From the NCBI GenBank assembly GCA_032191485.1, contig JAVDOI010000019.1, positions 13,326,202-13,390,201 on the forward strand: 64,000 nucleotides of DNA. Reading direction: 5' to 3'. Below are positions 54,740 to 64,000 of the stretch, in pieces. The first letter of the stretch is position 1. Every line of letters starts with the position of its first letter. The position numbers were made by a program, and so were the translations under genes. The notes under the pieces are model-generated. The model saw only the letters and a program-made list of their open reading frames with translations. It was not told where the DNA came from and did not search any database. The stretch is from Leptoclinus maculatus (Eukaryota > Chordata > Actinopteri > Perciformes > Stichaeidae).

Positions 54740-55420
54740 CTTGGAGCCAAGCAATGGGAAATAAAATACAGAGACCCAATCTCTGCCTTCAGATTGGCTG
54801 AGAATAGGATGCGTGATATTGGGTTTCTATGATCTTTTTGTGAGCCGTAATTTGATGCCGCGCAAAGTGTTTAGCGGAACAAATATAGCAACGTTGTTAA
54901 ATTATATCATAAATTAGTGATCAGGAGGAAGCGGGGGAGGGAGGGAGACGGAGATGTGTGTGTATTTACTGCACTGATTGGGTTACATTTGCCATAACAA
55001 GACCAATGTTCCACTTTTTCGTCGACGTCCCGATTTAGTTAGTGTTATTTGGAGAACAAAGCAGCCATGTAATACACAATAAAAGTTGGAGTAATGATGT
55101 TTTTGGGCAATAAAGCCAATGGACGTGGCCGTCGCTGAAGCATCTCCACAGTTGCAAAAACAAGTCTTATCGACTGGGAAGTGCTACGTTTTCAGAGGAT
55201 GAGGAAATGAGGCGGTGAGCGAAACTAGCCATCAGATAGCGCGCCTCCTTAATTCTCTCATCCCCTGTTAAATAATATCATTATCATTGCCTAATGACGA
55301 TGGTGCAGCAGTGCTTATGGAATAAGCCGATTAGGACAGAGACAAACAGCACGGGGCCAGGAAGCACGGCGAGGCCATTTACCACTTCATACAGGACAAA
55401 TGAGTGTGTCCCCACCATCT
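54740..55420. promoter_or_regulatory. CNE-like cluster
   Basis: 54760-54930 contains CAGATTGGCTGAGAATAGG, GAGCCGTAATTTGATGCCGC and GTTGTTAAATTATATC. 54975-55200 contains GCCATAACAAGACCAATG, GAACAAAGCAGCC (ACAAAG, SOX/TCF type) and GGGCAATAAAGCC. 55200-55400 contains CCTTAATTCTCTC, CATTATCATTGCC and CCGATTAGGAC. Few repeats over 650 bp. One of the best candidates in the window. Confidence 0.48.
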
Positions 55421-55459
55421 TTCCTCCTCTCCTTCCCTTTTCCAATCTCACATCCCCTC

Positions 55460-55484
55460 CACACACACACACACACACACACAC
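55460..55484 (+). repeat. (AC)12 microsatellite
   Basis: Perfect array. Confidence 0.94.
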
Positions 55485-55639
55485 TCTCCACTTCCATCTA
55501 TTTCATTTCTTCTTCTTCTTTTTTTTTTTACACCAAGTCATCATGAAGTATTTGATTTCCTCTCCTCTGCCTCCTTCCCTCTCTCCATTCCACCTCCTTC
55601 CCTCCCCTCCTCCCCCCCCCCGTTTCTCCTTTGTGCGGA

Positions 55640-55830
55640 GGTAATCGTAGATGCAAAGGGACGGGGGCCGCGGGGCTCTTATCAGCCCATAACATCTGTT
55701 GGCGTGTCAGGTGATGAGATGGAGCGCTCGCGGCCTGCCGGCGGCCTGGACGGCTCCTTTAATGCAGAGAGGGGAGTGTGCAAACAAACAGCGGCTGATA
55801 GGGTCTATGCTTGTCACAATCGCTCAGGAC
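55640..55830. promoter_or_regulatory. CNE-like block
   Basis: GGTAATCGTAGATGC, CTCTTATCAGCCC and GGCGTGTCAGGTGATGAG, then CpG-rich sequence and GCGGCTGATAGGG. It lies between pyrimidine-rich DNA and a C21 run. Confidence 0.42.
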
Positions 55831-55872
55831 CGTGATCTATCTTCCCCCTGCCTTTTTTCACTCTCTCTTTCT

Positions 55873-55893
55873 CCCCCCCCCCCCCCCCCCCCC
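55873..55893 (+). repeat. C21 homopolymer
   Basis: Uninterrupted cytosine run inside pyrimidine-rich DNA (55840-55970). Confidence 0.9.
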
Positions 55894-56049
55894 GCTCTCC
55901 CTCTCTGTCTCCATCTTCCCCTCTCTGACTCCAGTGCCCGTCTTCACTTTCCCCCAAAGACCTCTCGCTCTTCTTGTGCACCCCCCGTTTCTTGAACATT
56001 TTTTAAATCTTTCCTCATTATGTTTCTTGTTGATCAGGTTGTCGTAATG

Positions 56050-56078
56050 TTTTTTTTTTTTTGGGGGGGGGGGGGGGG
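56050..56078 (+). repeat. T13-G16 composite run
   Basis: A thymine run at 56050-56062 passes directly into a guanine run at 56063-56078 with no intervening base. Confidence 0.88.
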
Positions 56079-56239
56079 AGCCTGCAAACAGAGAGGAAAG
56101 GGAAGTGGATGTCTGACAGTGCGATGGAGGAGATAAGATGGTCAGTGGGACCATCAGTGTAGACTTACACCGTTATCAGGAGCCGTGCATGCTCAAAGAA
56201 AATGTTTGGGCCTTATCAACATGCTCATTTCCACAATCA

Positions 56240-56420
56240 TCAGCAGCATCAACAGTGCCAGCACCGTCATTATCATCATCATCATCATCATATCCATCAT
56301 CATCACTGTCATTATTAACAGTATTGGCATTGTGAGCAAGAAAACCATCAGGATGATTATCATCATTATCAACGTCCTACATTTTCTACTCGATCTGCTG
56401 GATTCGAGCTCCTTCAGACT
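56240..56420 (+). repeat. Imperfect (ATC)n-rich segment
   Basis: A purer CATCAT array at 56271-56290 is embedded in a 150-bp region biased to ATC and ATT triplets (56236-56372), a decayed trinucleotide repeat. Confidence 0.8.
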
Positions 56421-56990
56421 ATTCCTGAAGGATCAGCGACATTAAAACGGGCCTTTTGGTTTGATCAATTCAACGATTGCATTGTTTCGTCCCCATTCAA
56501 AGTGGGCGAACCAGAAGTGAACTGGTTCTGGTGCGATGGCTCAACAGCAGCGTGCAGCAGTTAGACGGCCAACAGGAAGTGTTGAATATATACGGTACAT
56601 ATGTAGTCAACGCCCCGCCCCGTTCTGTATATGGTCATTATCAACCGTCTGGTATTCTTAAGGAGAATACTGAGCATCATTATTATTATTGTGTTTATTA
56701 TGGATTAGGCTCATCCAGCAGCCAGTGTCATACTAGCAAATTGAGAAGTTGTATTCATCCGTTTCATATGAAGATATTAAAGATATTAAACACGTTCAAC
56801 ACACATCGTCTACCACAGTGTAAGACGTCATTTTAGCATTTATATTATTGTTCTGGTATTGTAAATTACCGTCGTCCAATTCATTTAATTGTTTCATATT
56901 TCATATTTATTTATTTGATATGAACCACAGTCAACACATGACTGGATTTACTGAAGTCACAACTGACTCCCTGCACTCAGGATCTGTCCG
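56421..56990. other. A+T-rich unique DNA, no feature seen
   Basis: Another short TTA/ATT-rich patch at 56682-56700. No gene is supported, including the 119-codon frame 56477-56836. Confidence 0.45.
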
Positions 56991-57135
56991 TTTCATCCTT
57001 CCATCCAATTTCAGCACCTGTTATCCTGTTCAGGATCGCAGGGATCTGGAGCCTATCCCAGCATGCAATGGGTGAGAAGCAGGGTTTACCCCAGACACAG
57101 GCCGACACACGGGAACAAGAGTTTAGACTCACAGC
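56991..57135 (+). repeat. Dispersed retroposon-like repeat fragment
   Basis: TTTCATCCTTCCATCC, then CCTGTTATCCTGTTCAGG, ATCGCAGGGATCTGGAGCC and TATCCCAGCATGCAATGGG in the order of a very widespread fish repeat ('CTTATCCTGTTCAGGGTCGC... GGAGCCTATCCCAGC'). Diverged from that memory at several bases, so old. The 5' and 3' ends are absent. Confidence 0.65.
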
Positions 57136-57644
57136 CGTCCCATCAGGCCGCTCTGCATCTTTTAACGCAACTTTGATGAACTCTAGAGAAAGCAATGCAA
57201 CAAGAGAGCACATGTTCACATCACACAAGTCGGAATGCGTGACGTTCTTGCTGGTCTTGTAATAAAACACACTGCATGCATACGTGTCTTTTCAAAATAA
57301 ACTTCTGTGGTCACAAAGCTACTTGGTTCGAGTTAGAAAAAGGTCGTGGTCTGGGTTAAAGTGAGCACGTTAGATGCATAGTTAAGTAGACTACATTACA
57401 TACTGTAAGTTAAGTCAAGATTCACATGTGACATGAACACCGGCCTCCTGGGTGACAGTCCTGTATCCATCCACCTTGACCTCCTCCACTGACTTAGCTG
57501 CCGTATTCTACTACTTAGGAGGGAGAACATGCTGTAAAATACATACGCATGAACACAATGTTTCTTCAGCTGATAGGGAAGCCCACATTGTCACACTGAG
57601 CCACAGTGTGTTTCAAAACAAAATGATAACAAACTGAATCAAAT
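57136..57644. other. Unique sequence, no feature seen
   Basis: Mixed unique DNA. An ordinary stretch after the repeat fragment. Confidence 0.5.
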
Positions 57645-58050
57645 TGGAACTTTAACCCAGAGCCGGCAGAAACCCTTTGCTCTCCATCGCGTCCCAAATG
57701 AAATAGGATTTCATCCCCCGTGTCTAAGTGCTTTGCAGGGACTACATCAGCCCCAGTGCTGCACTGTACTGCTCCTTCTGCAGCTACACAACTATAATGT
57801 CATTGTCAGATGGCTTGTGGCAGCAGGATCAATAGTTAGTAATTCCTCGGCTGGGGGTCTGAGCGTCCTCTCCCCCCCCCCGAGCTAGAATGTCCTCTAA
57901 TGGAGCAGGCCAGATCTAATCACTGCAGTAATTGAAGTTTACTTTGAAGCTTTCAATCTAGGAGAATATTTAAAGACAAAGCCACCATGAAACACTATCT
58001 ACTGTCCCAGGCCTGATGTGATCTGGATCTAGTGGCCTCTTCAATAATAG
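57645..58050. promoter_or_regulatory. CNE-like block
   Basis: CCAAATGAAATAGGATTTC near 57690, CTATAATGTCATTGTCAG near 57791, CAATAGTTAGTAATTCC near 57830, and GATCTAATCACTGCAGTAATTG at about 57913-57934, followed by CTTTGAAGCTTTCAATC. A C10 run near 57873 splits it. Confidence 0.44.
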
Positions 58051-58589
58051 ATGAGCGTCTCAAACATACTTTTATCCCTCCATTCGTCACGTCTGTGCAT
58101 TACATTGTATTCAGGATTCAAGGGTCTGACTCATGAACTAGAGTTATTGCAGTCTGTGTGATCTGTGCTGGTATGAACCGTTAGTCTGTTTGTAACTGGA
58201 GAACAGAATACGTACAGGTCCTCGGTACATGTGCTACAGAATGGTTAGAGACCAGGAAGTGTATTGATCTCTCTCAGGGTCGGTGGAAGAGGTTGCTGTG
58301 GCTCAGAAAAAGAGCTTTTGGACAAAACTTTAACCAAAGAAAAAAACACATCACATGATTTTGAATCTAGACTCCTTTGAGATATGTAGATATAGTCCTG
58401 ATCAAGATCAATACAATCAGGGCAGACACCAGTGTAACTACCTGACAAACAGCTGAAGATAGTGGACATTAAATACTGAATCTTTAGTTAAAAAGGGACA
58501 GAAATATGAGGATGTTGACGGGCTATGCAGCAGAGTAATGAGCGGCTCTGGTGCTAACCGGATTATGTTGTGATTTTATATTATGAAGA
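58051..58589. other. Unique sequence, no feature seen
   Basis: Unremarkable unique DNA. Confidence 0.5.
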
Positions 58590-58890
58590 TGTACAGGTGG
58601 ACGCTGGGTTGGGGGTGGAGCTTATGATGTGCAGCATGAACTGCAGCAGAAGCAGCATTAAATATCTCCGAATCGCTTCTTTCTGTACTTACTCCTCTTG
58701 CTCGTACAGCCGCTGCGCAAAGGATTGTGGGTCAGAACAGTTAGAAAAAGCCTGCTGGCATTCTGCAAAATGCAACCGGATTTATTTGGCATACTGCCTT
58801 TGCCAAACGATGTATTGGGACATACTTAATCTTTTACTGGTGTACTATATAGTATGGTAGTGTGGGCATTCTGACGCACAGTAAGTGATT
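58590..58890. mobile_element. Probable non-autonomous transposon repeat
   Basis: GCAAAGGATTGTGGGTCAG near 58718, TGCAAAATGCAACCGG near 58763 and TGTACTATATAGTATGG with GTGTGGGCATTCTGACGC near the right end follow the order of a dispersed fish element I recall ('...GTATGCC... TATAGTATGG...'). Orientation and limits are approximate. The 96-codon frame 58570-58860 is repeat sequence, not a gene. Confidence 0.5.
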
Positions 58891-58916
58891 GTTAACGAGA
58901 GTTTGCAAAGAGCTAA

Positions 58917-58930
58917 CCCCCCCCCCCCCC
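58917..58930 (+). repeat. C14 homopolymer
   Basis: Cytosine run at the boundary between the repeat and the A/C-rich segment. Confidence 0.88.
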
Positions 58931-59500
58931 AACATGAGTATTTACACCAGTGCCCACTATGTAAATCAGCATCAACAAGGCATCACACTGCACACACAAC
59001 AACATGAGCACAGCCATTACAAGAAAACACAATTAAGAACAATGCAATACCAACACACTTAAGTAGAAAGCAGCGGTATAAACGCAGTTATCAGGCGATA
59101 AAATGCCAAAACATCAGCAACAAGCAGATCTGTGAGACAGCAACGAAACCGCCAGAAGCACCGAGATTATTAAACACAAACATTCAACTGAACCGACCAA
59201 AACAACATCAATCTGCTGTGAAACCCTCTCAGCCCAGAACGCTCAAACATGAAGATTCAGACTCAAATACTAAATCAAAGATATCGTAAAACACACAAGA
59301 CAAACAGCAAGAAATAGTCTCAAGTGTCATACGTCATTGTTAATATCACAATTAACAATAACCACACACAAGCAGCCATCAGATCCCTAAACATAGACAG
59401 CAGCATCAGAAGCTTCACAGCTTCACACAAACAGCAGCGGAACAAAACCAACATACATATAAATACTAGAAGAATCAGCACTGACCTTGCTGCAGTGAAG
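58931..59500. other. Strand-skewed A/C-rich segment
   Basis: For about 550 bp the + strand is rich in A and C and poor in T and G, with recurring CAACA, AAACAC and CAGCA strings but no fixed period. Both flanks are balanced. Such skew is seen in some retroelement untranslated regions and transcribed non-coding RNAs. Neither is demonstrated. Confidence 0.5.
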
Positions 59501-60429
59501 CAGTCGTCCCCCCCGGCAGCTCAGCCACACGCCGGCCTCGAGCTTTCAGCTTTCATTGGAGGCCGACATGTTGTGTAGCACTCACAAGCAGATGACCATC
59601 ATCATCACATGTGAGCTTCTGGGAGGTGTGTGGGGAAAATGTGACTGTGACGACATATGCTGTGTGACCATGTTGAGATGCCCATGAAGTGCATGTTGCA
59701 TGTTGTTGTCTGTCATCCAGAGCACCAGACACAGGACAGGAAGCACACATGTCCTCTGCAGAGAAGTCCTGAAAGCAACACGGGGAGACTGTTGGAGGCC
59801 GGCTAGTGAGCTGGAGAGTTTAAATGTGACATGGACACTAGCATCTCCAGCACAAACAAACAACAACTCAAGAGACATGCATGTTAGCAAAAGCAGCTCC
59901 TACCTTTGCTCAGGTGAAGGTTCGGGGTCAGCAGGTCGAGAGTGGGCGGGGCGTCGACAGTTTCAATTGCCCGTGTTGGTGCGCGAGGGGTGCGTTTGAT
60001 ATGTTGCAGCCAGTCGGAGTTTGTCATGTGACTTGCAGTACCAGACTCCATTCAGATTTCTCTGCATTTAGTTCATAACGAAGTTGCTGAACATATGTTT
60101 GCAAGTATTATTATTATTTTGCAGTAAGAATTTTTGAAAAAAGCACAAGAAAATGACGAATTCACGAAAGAAATCTTAGACCAAAACAACCGATTAGTCG
60201 ACAAATTGACCAAGAGGGAGCAGCCCCATCTGACACCCAAATGTGTGAAAGTGTAGCAACTATTGTCTCTCAGAGTCTTTAATGTGGACGTGTAGCGATA
60301 ACATTAATATCAGGCTGACTTTCACCAATGTTTTCACATAGTTACACCAATGGAGCTGACTAAATGCCTTCACTGCCGAACATTTGATTAAATGCAAGTC
60401 CAGCCTAACTAATCCACCCAGTTCTGGAC
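59501..60429. other. Unique sequence, no gene supported
   Basis: 59580-59890 is unique and G/T-leaning, the opposite skew to the preceding segment. The reverse frame 59582-59890 has no domain. Confidence 0.45.
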
Positions 60430-60680
60430 ATCACCTAATGCTAAACTTGCGCCTGCACTTTGTTGCGGCGACCGATTGACTCCCGTTAATTGCGTTCAGC
60501 TCCGTCGCGTATGCGGTTTTGCGTCGGTGGCATCTGTCCCGGCAGTGGCCTCTCTGATTGATAGGCCTGAGCACAGAGGGGCAGTGGGAGATGAAGAGAG
60601 GTCTGATAGCAGGCCGCTAGATACTCCCTGATTCACTGTGTGTCAGATACTGATAACGGCGAGGCTCGCTGAGAGAAAAG
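60430..60680. promoter_or_regulatory. CNE-like, CpG-containing block
   Basis: GCGACCGATTGACTCCCG, CGTTAATTGCGTTCAGC, CTCTGATTGATAGGCC and GATACTGATAACGGCG within 200 bp. CpG content is locally raised. Ends at a GA array. Confidence 0.42.
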
Positions 60681-60682
60681 GC

Positions 60683-60704
60683 TGAGAGAGAGAGAGAGAG
60701 AGAG
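60683..60704 (+). repeat. (GA)11 microsatellite
   Basis: Perfect array. Confidence 0.93.
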
Positions 60705-60746
60705 GGAAGTGAGAAGAGAAATAAGGGCCTGCGTGAATACTTGGAA

Positions 60747-60793
60747 GGGGGAGAGGAGGGAGAGGAGGGAGAGGAGGGAGAGGAGGGAGAGGA
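60747..60793 (+). repeat. 10-bp purine tandem (GGGAGAGGA type)
   Basis: Five near-identical units GGGAGAGGAG. G3 or G4 tracts recur every 10 bp with short AGAGGA loops, satisfying the G3-N1-7 quadruplex pattern. It starts the 'EEGEEG' frame at 60741, which is not a gene. Confidence 0.9.
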
Positions 60794-60969
60794 AAAAGAG
60801 ACGCCTCAGATGTCAGTAGAGAGTGTGGAGTATGGGATTGTGGCCGGTAGCTTATTTCATCACACTGACAAATCGAGGTGTGAGTCCCATTGCTCTCGAC
60901 TTCACGTTGTCAAGAGGACAAACCTCCTCGCAACACCATCTTCCTCCTTCATCTCTCTCTTTTTTCTGA

Positions 60970-60979
<10 letters not shown>

Positions 60980-61014
<35 letters not shown>
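60980..61014 (+). repeat. (CT)17 microsatellite
   Basis: Perfect pyrimidine array, opposite in strand to the purine arrays 200-300 bp upstream. Confidence 0.95.
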
Positions 61015-61018
<4 letters not shown>

Positions 61019-61220
61019 GTTTTCCTCTGCGTTTTTTATTAATAACTATCTGTGGGAGATGAAATAAAGGTTTTCCTTCAGTGTGGTTGGCGTGGTCACA
61101 GTGCTGTCACTGTAAATGTATGTCTTCCAGATAGCACTTTGAGGACGGAAAAAATGGAGTGCACCGTCCTCTCCTCCTTCTGCAGCTTCGATGTATCAAT
61201 AGCATCACTCTTCTCACCCG

Positions 61221-61257
61221 CCTCCTCCTCCTCCTCCTCCTCCTCCTCCTCCTCCTC
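61221..61257 (+). repeat. (CTC)12 microsatellite
   Basis: Perfect trinucleotide array, followed by C-rich DNA and a (TC)12 at 61273-61296. Confidence 0.95.
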
Positions 61258-61296
61258 CCCCCCATTTCTTCTTTCTCTCTCTCTCTCTCTCTCTCT

Positions 61297-62154
61297 TCTG
61301 TCGCAATCTATCCACTTTCCCATTTTTTTTTTTTGCTCTCAGAAGCCCTGACCTTATCTATCCATTTTATCTCCCTCCAGTTTTTTCGGCGCCATTTCTC
61401 CTCTTCTTCGCCTGTCGCTCATCCTGCTGTCACCAGGTTTTCTGTCGCCTGGGGGGGAGGGGGGGGGGGAAGGCAAAAAGGTTTGGGGAGGAAGAAGAAG
61501 AGAACTCAAGTCAGGAGGTCACCGATGACACACGGATGCACTGTACGGTCTCAGGTCAGTTCGTTTTTAGAATAGATGAGCATGTTCTAGTTTCGAGGCG
61601 TGCCCGTGATCGCGCTCAGGCGTCTGATCGCTGAACGCACGAGGCGGCATTCCACAGAGGACGACCATACCTGAGCGTGTCACGTGCTCCTCGTCCACAC
61701 GCAACACCTGTCGCCAGCTCAAACTCCGTGTGACCCTCCCCCCCCCCCGTCTGAACGAGGCGTCATATTCTACCCATCCGTCGTGCCTTCTGATCACGTG
61801 CACAGTCAGAGGCCAATTCAGGACCACTGCCCGTCTTTAAATGTCACACGATGCATTTAAAGAAATAAACTAGAATATATACCGTTGGCTTTATTATATC
61901 TCTAATAAGTTGCCCTATGTGTACATTGCAGTTCTTGGTTTTAACACTAGAGGTTGCTGCTACTTTGATCATCTGATATAAAATAATGAATACAAACATA
62001 TAGAAATCTTTTAGGAGTATTATTAACATCACTGCATGTTAAGAGGCCGACTAGTCACAACATTGTATAATAACATGTTTGAAAGTAAAACCTACATTTG
62101 TTCTGGACTCTGCAGGAGGAACATTAGTTTAAAGTACAAGAAGTAAACGGACAT
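61297..62154. other. Unique sequence with G-rich patch
   Basis: G7A-G9 patch at 61450-61469, C11 near 61738. 61570-61830 is CpG-containing. 61840-62150 is A+T-rich. No credible gene. Confidence 0.45.
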
Positions 62155-62960
62155 ATTTCCCAGGTTGGTTCGTCTAAAGAGGATTCCACTGCGGAGATAA
62201 TTGAACCGGTTAAACTCACAGATGTGGAGGGAATGTGCGCAGGATTTCCTCTTCATTTGAGCCTGTTATCTATCAGCAGGAAAAGAAGAAGCAGCTCCGT
62301 ACTGGAGATTCTGTTGAAATTACATCTAATGACCAACCAGCCCAGATTATCACTTTATGTTTATCATTCCAGCACCATTGTGCGGAGCTTAAACGGCTGC
62401 GTGGACTTAAAATATCATACTGAATTTTGCCTTCTTAAAGATTCTTCTTCGGTAATCATTATATGGATTGAGTTACACACGGGGGGGATTTCAGGATGTG
62501 CATTCAACTCCTGCTTTAAACCTCTTAATATCCTCCCCACTTAAAGTGGACCACAGGTCCGCTGCTGAATGGATCGGTTTGCCAATATACTGGGATTGTG
62601 TTTATATACTGGATGCGATTCTTATGAATATAATCCAGCTGGTTTCATTACATCTTTATTGTATTATTGATCAAGTCTGTCCATCGGAGGCCTTTAACTT
62701 TACATCCAGGGTTAAGTTAAATGTTTTTAGACATCTGTATTGCATTTAATTGCTGTTTTATTGTAATAAAGTAATTGAATATTTGGCCCAGATATATATT
62801 AAAAAAAAGCCCAAAGTAGATTTCTATGTTGGAAATCGACTCCCGCAACCCATGAAATGTTGGTACCGGCTTTCAAAAAGTCCTTTAGATAGAATCCTGC
62901 CAACAACAACCGGTGACGAGCTCCCACTGCTCCCAGTGGCAGGCGAGGCTACGTACAGTA
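62155..62960. promoter_or_regulatory. CNE-like cluster
   Basis: 62170-62460 contains GAGATAATTGAACCGG, CTGTTATCTATCAGC, ACATCTAATGACC, and CCAGATTATCACTTTATG. 62560-62830 contains GGTTTGCCAATATACTGG, CTTATGAATATAATCC, GTATTATTGATCAAG, and GCATTTAATTGCTG followed by AATAAAGTAATTG. Almost no simple repeat over 800 bp. Confidence 0.44.
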
Positions 62961-63049
62961 TATGGTGGTCTACAGTGTGGAGGTCGAAGACCAGGAGGAT
63001 GTGCTCTGTGTTTAGCATCGATCAGCGGGAGACGGAGGTCTGACTCCCG

Positions 63050-63180
63050 GCCCGGTGCTGTGTTGGCCTGCCCTAATTGATGTAATGAATGTGATTAGGT
63101 GCTATCTGAGGGATCGCAGTGCCTGGCCTTCTGCCCTTCTCCCTTATCTCCCAGTGCTTCCTGGGCCCTACAGAGTGGAC
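63050..63180. promoter_or_regulatory. CNE-like block
   Basis: GCCCTAATTGATGTAATG at about 63070-63087, followed by AATGTGATTAGGTGC and TCCCTTATCTCCC. Compact and unique. Confidence 0.4.
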
Positions 63181-64000
63181 CAATAATGCATCAGAATGGG
63201 GGTGGGGGGGGGTAGATGGACTGACAGGTCTAAAGATGGAGCTGGTTAGCTCACTCTCATCCAAACACAGTCGCATACATCAGCACAGAAGCGTATAGAT
63301 GTGGCTCATGAATAAAGGTGGAAAAAAATGTCATTTATCGCCGTTTTTGGTGAGAAAAGAATGTTTTTTCCGTTAACAGCTGGATAATCTGTCCTCTTTT
63401 TCTCTGTGTTACTAACTCAGACATGCTTCCATCACATTCCTATCCAGGTCTCTTACATTAGTTGACGTGCATCACTTGTCTCAGTGTTGGTCGTTGGAGG
63501 CTGAGCAGAGGGAGGTGTTCAGCAGAGCAACACTGGCATCGTGTGGAGGAACAGAGGACCTCACTGTTGAAGGCTCTTCAGCACGAGGGGATCGACGACT
63601 GTGCGTCTGACTAGATGAGCGCTGGATCATCGGGTCACCGCTAAATAAAAAAAGATATATTTGTGGTTCAATCAGCAGGACGTTGGCCCTGAACAGCAGA
63701 TTGAGTGGTCATGATATATACCTTACTTAGCTATAAGGTCCATGAATGTACCATTACACATCTGACTGGCAATGAATACATGAAGAGACACACAGGGCGG
63801 TTCCTCTTTACACTACTTGGGCCAAAGAAGGCAGCATTCCTGAGACACATTCTACGAGCCTTTTGCTTTTTTTATTTTTTAAAGGTTTGCCGACTCATTG
63901 ACTCAATTCAACACAGCTGCTTTCATCCCTCTAGAAGCAGCCGTGTGCTGCAGCTCACCAGCCAGATCGACAGATGCACAACATGACGTATTTTGGCCTT
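63181..64000. other. Unique sequence, no feature seen
   Basis: G-rich patch at 63198-63212 and a T-rich patch at 63865-63880. Frames are short and uninformative. The window ends in unique DNA. Confidence 0.5.

Larger units (their letters stand above)
1..64000. other. Non-coding vertebrate (probable teleost) genomic stretch
   Basis: No frame longer than about 60 codons shows a recognisable protein family. The long frames either run through simple repeats or lack plausible splice signals and a protein-like neighbour. In the entries below, 'CNE-like' means unique, low-repeat sequence rich in TAAT, GATA, CAAT or similar cores that resembles vertebrate conserved non-coding elements to my eye. Conservation was not measured, and these calls carry modest confidence for that reason. 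Gene desert versus giant intron cannot be separated here. Confidence 0.85.

Noticed and set aside
57320..57340. tRNA B-box-like GGTTCGAG string
   Set aside because: No matching A box or cloverleaf arms around it.
1..64000. Prokaryotic genes, operons, insertion sequences, phage or toxin systems
   Set aside because: No long coding frames, ribosome binding sites or known domains. Microsatellite-rich texture is vertebrate.
1..64000. Naming the neighbouring developmental gene
   Set aside because: No exon or uniquely recognisable element allows it; a whole-genome alignment would be needed.

Overview
This 64 kb window looks like non-coding DNA from a vertebrate nuclear genome, most likely a ray-finned (teleost) fish. 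Evidence for this is the density of long CA/GT, AT, CT and GGA microsatellites, about thirty uninterrupted C or G runs of 12 or more, and several dispersed repeats that I recognise from memory as common in percomorph fish genomes. There are no operons, no ribosome-binding-site-led reading frames and no prokaryotic features. The species and chromosome cannot be fixed from the sequence alone.

I found no protein-coding exon, rRNA, tRNA or recognisable microRNA that I can support. The longest open frames are translations of simple repeats (HTHT, VCVC and an 11-residue repeat) or chance frames through unique DNA. The window is best read as a gene desert or one very large intron.

Layout: (1) 1-10,000 carries a dense series of candidate conserved non-coding elements (CNEs: unique, TAATTA-rich, low in repeats), notably 4,470-7,900 and 9,150-9,360. 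(2) 10,000-21,600 alternates long microsatellites with CNE-like blocks near 10.8, 14.1, 15.4, 17.4 and 18.6 kb. (3) 21,662-22,207 is a nearly perfect 33-bp minisatellite of 16.5 units, each full unit holding an E-box. (4) 23,563-24,012 is a short transposon with terminal inverted repeats. (5) 24,000-37,500 is another CNE-like series (24.2, 24.9, 26.4, 27.4, 31.6, 32.9, 35.2, 36.2 and 37.1 kb). (6) 38,063-38,655 is a probable transposon-derived repeat. (7) 39,300-47,000 holds the most A+T-rich homeodomain-motif blocks (40.9-41.4 and 42.1-42.8 kb), a cluster of four GT arrays (43.06-43.92 kb) and a block with a good RFX X-box (45.7 kb). (8) 48,600-49,060 is a CpG island, the only promoter-like segment. 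(9) 51.3-53.3 kb holds a pyrimidine-strand minisatellite and two interspersed repeats. (10) 54,260-55,830 is a second dense CNE-like cluster. (11) 56-64 kb mixes dispersed repeats, a strand-skewed A/C-rich segment, a G-quadruplex-prone array and CNE-like blocks at 57.6, 60.4, 62.2 and 63.1 kb.

Read together, the blocks suggest a developmental enhancer landscape around or inside a transcription-factor gene that lies outside the window. That is inference from composition and motifs. Conservation itself was not measured, and no target gene can be named.
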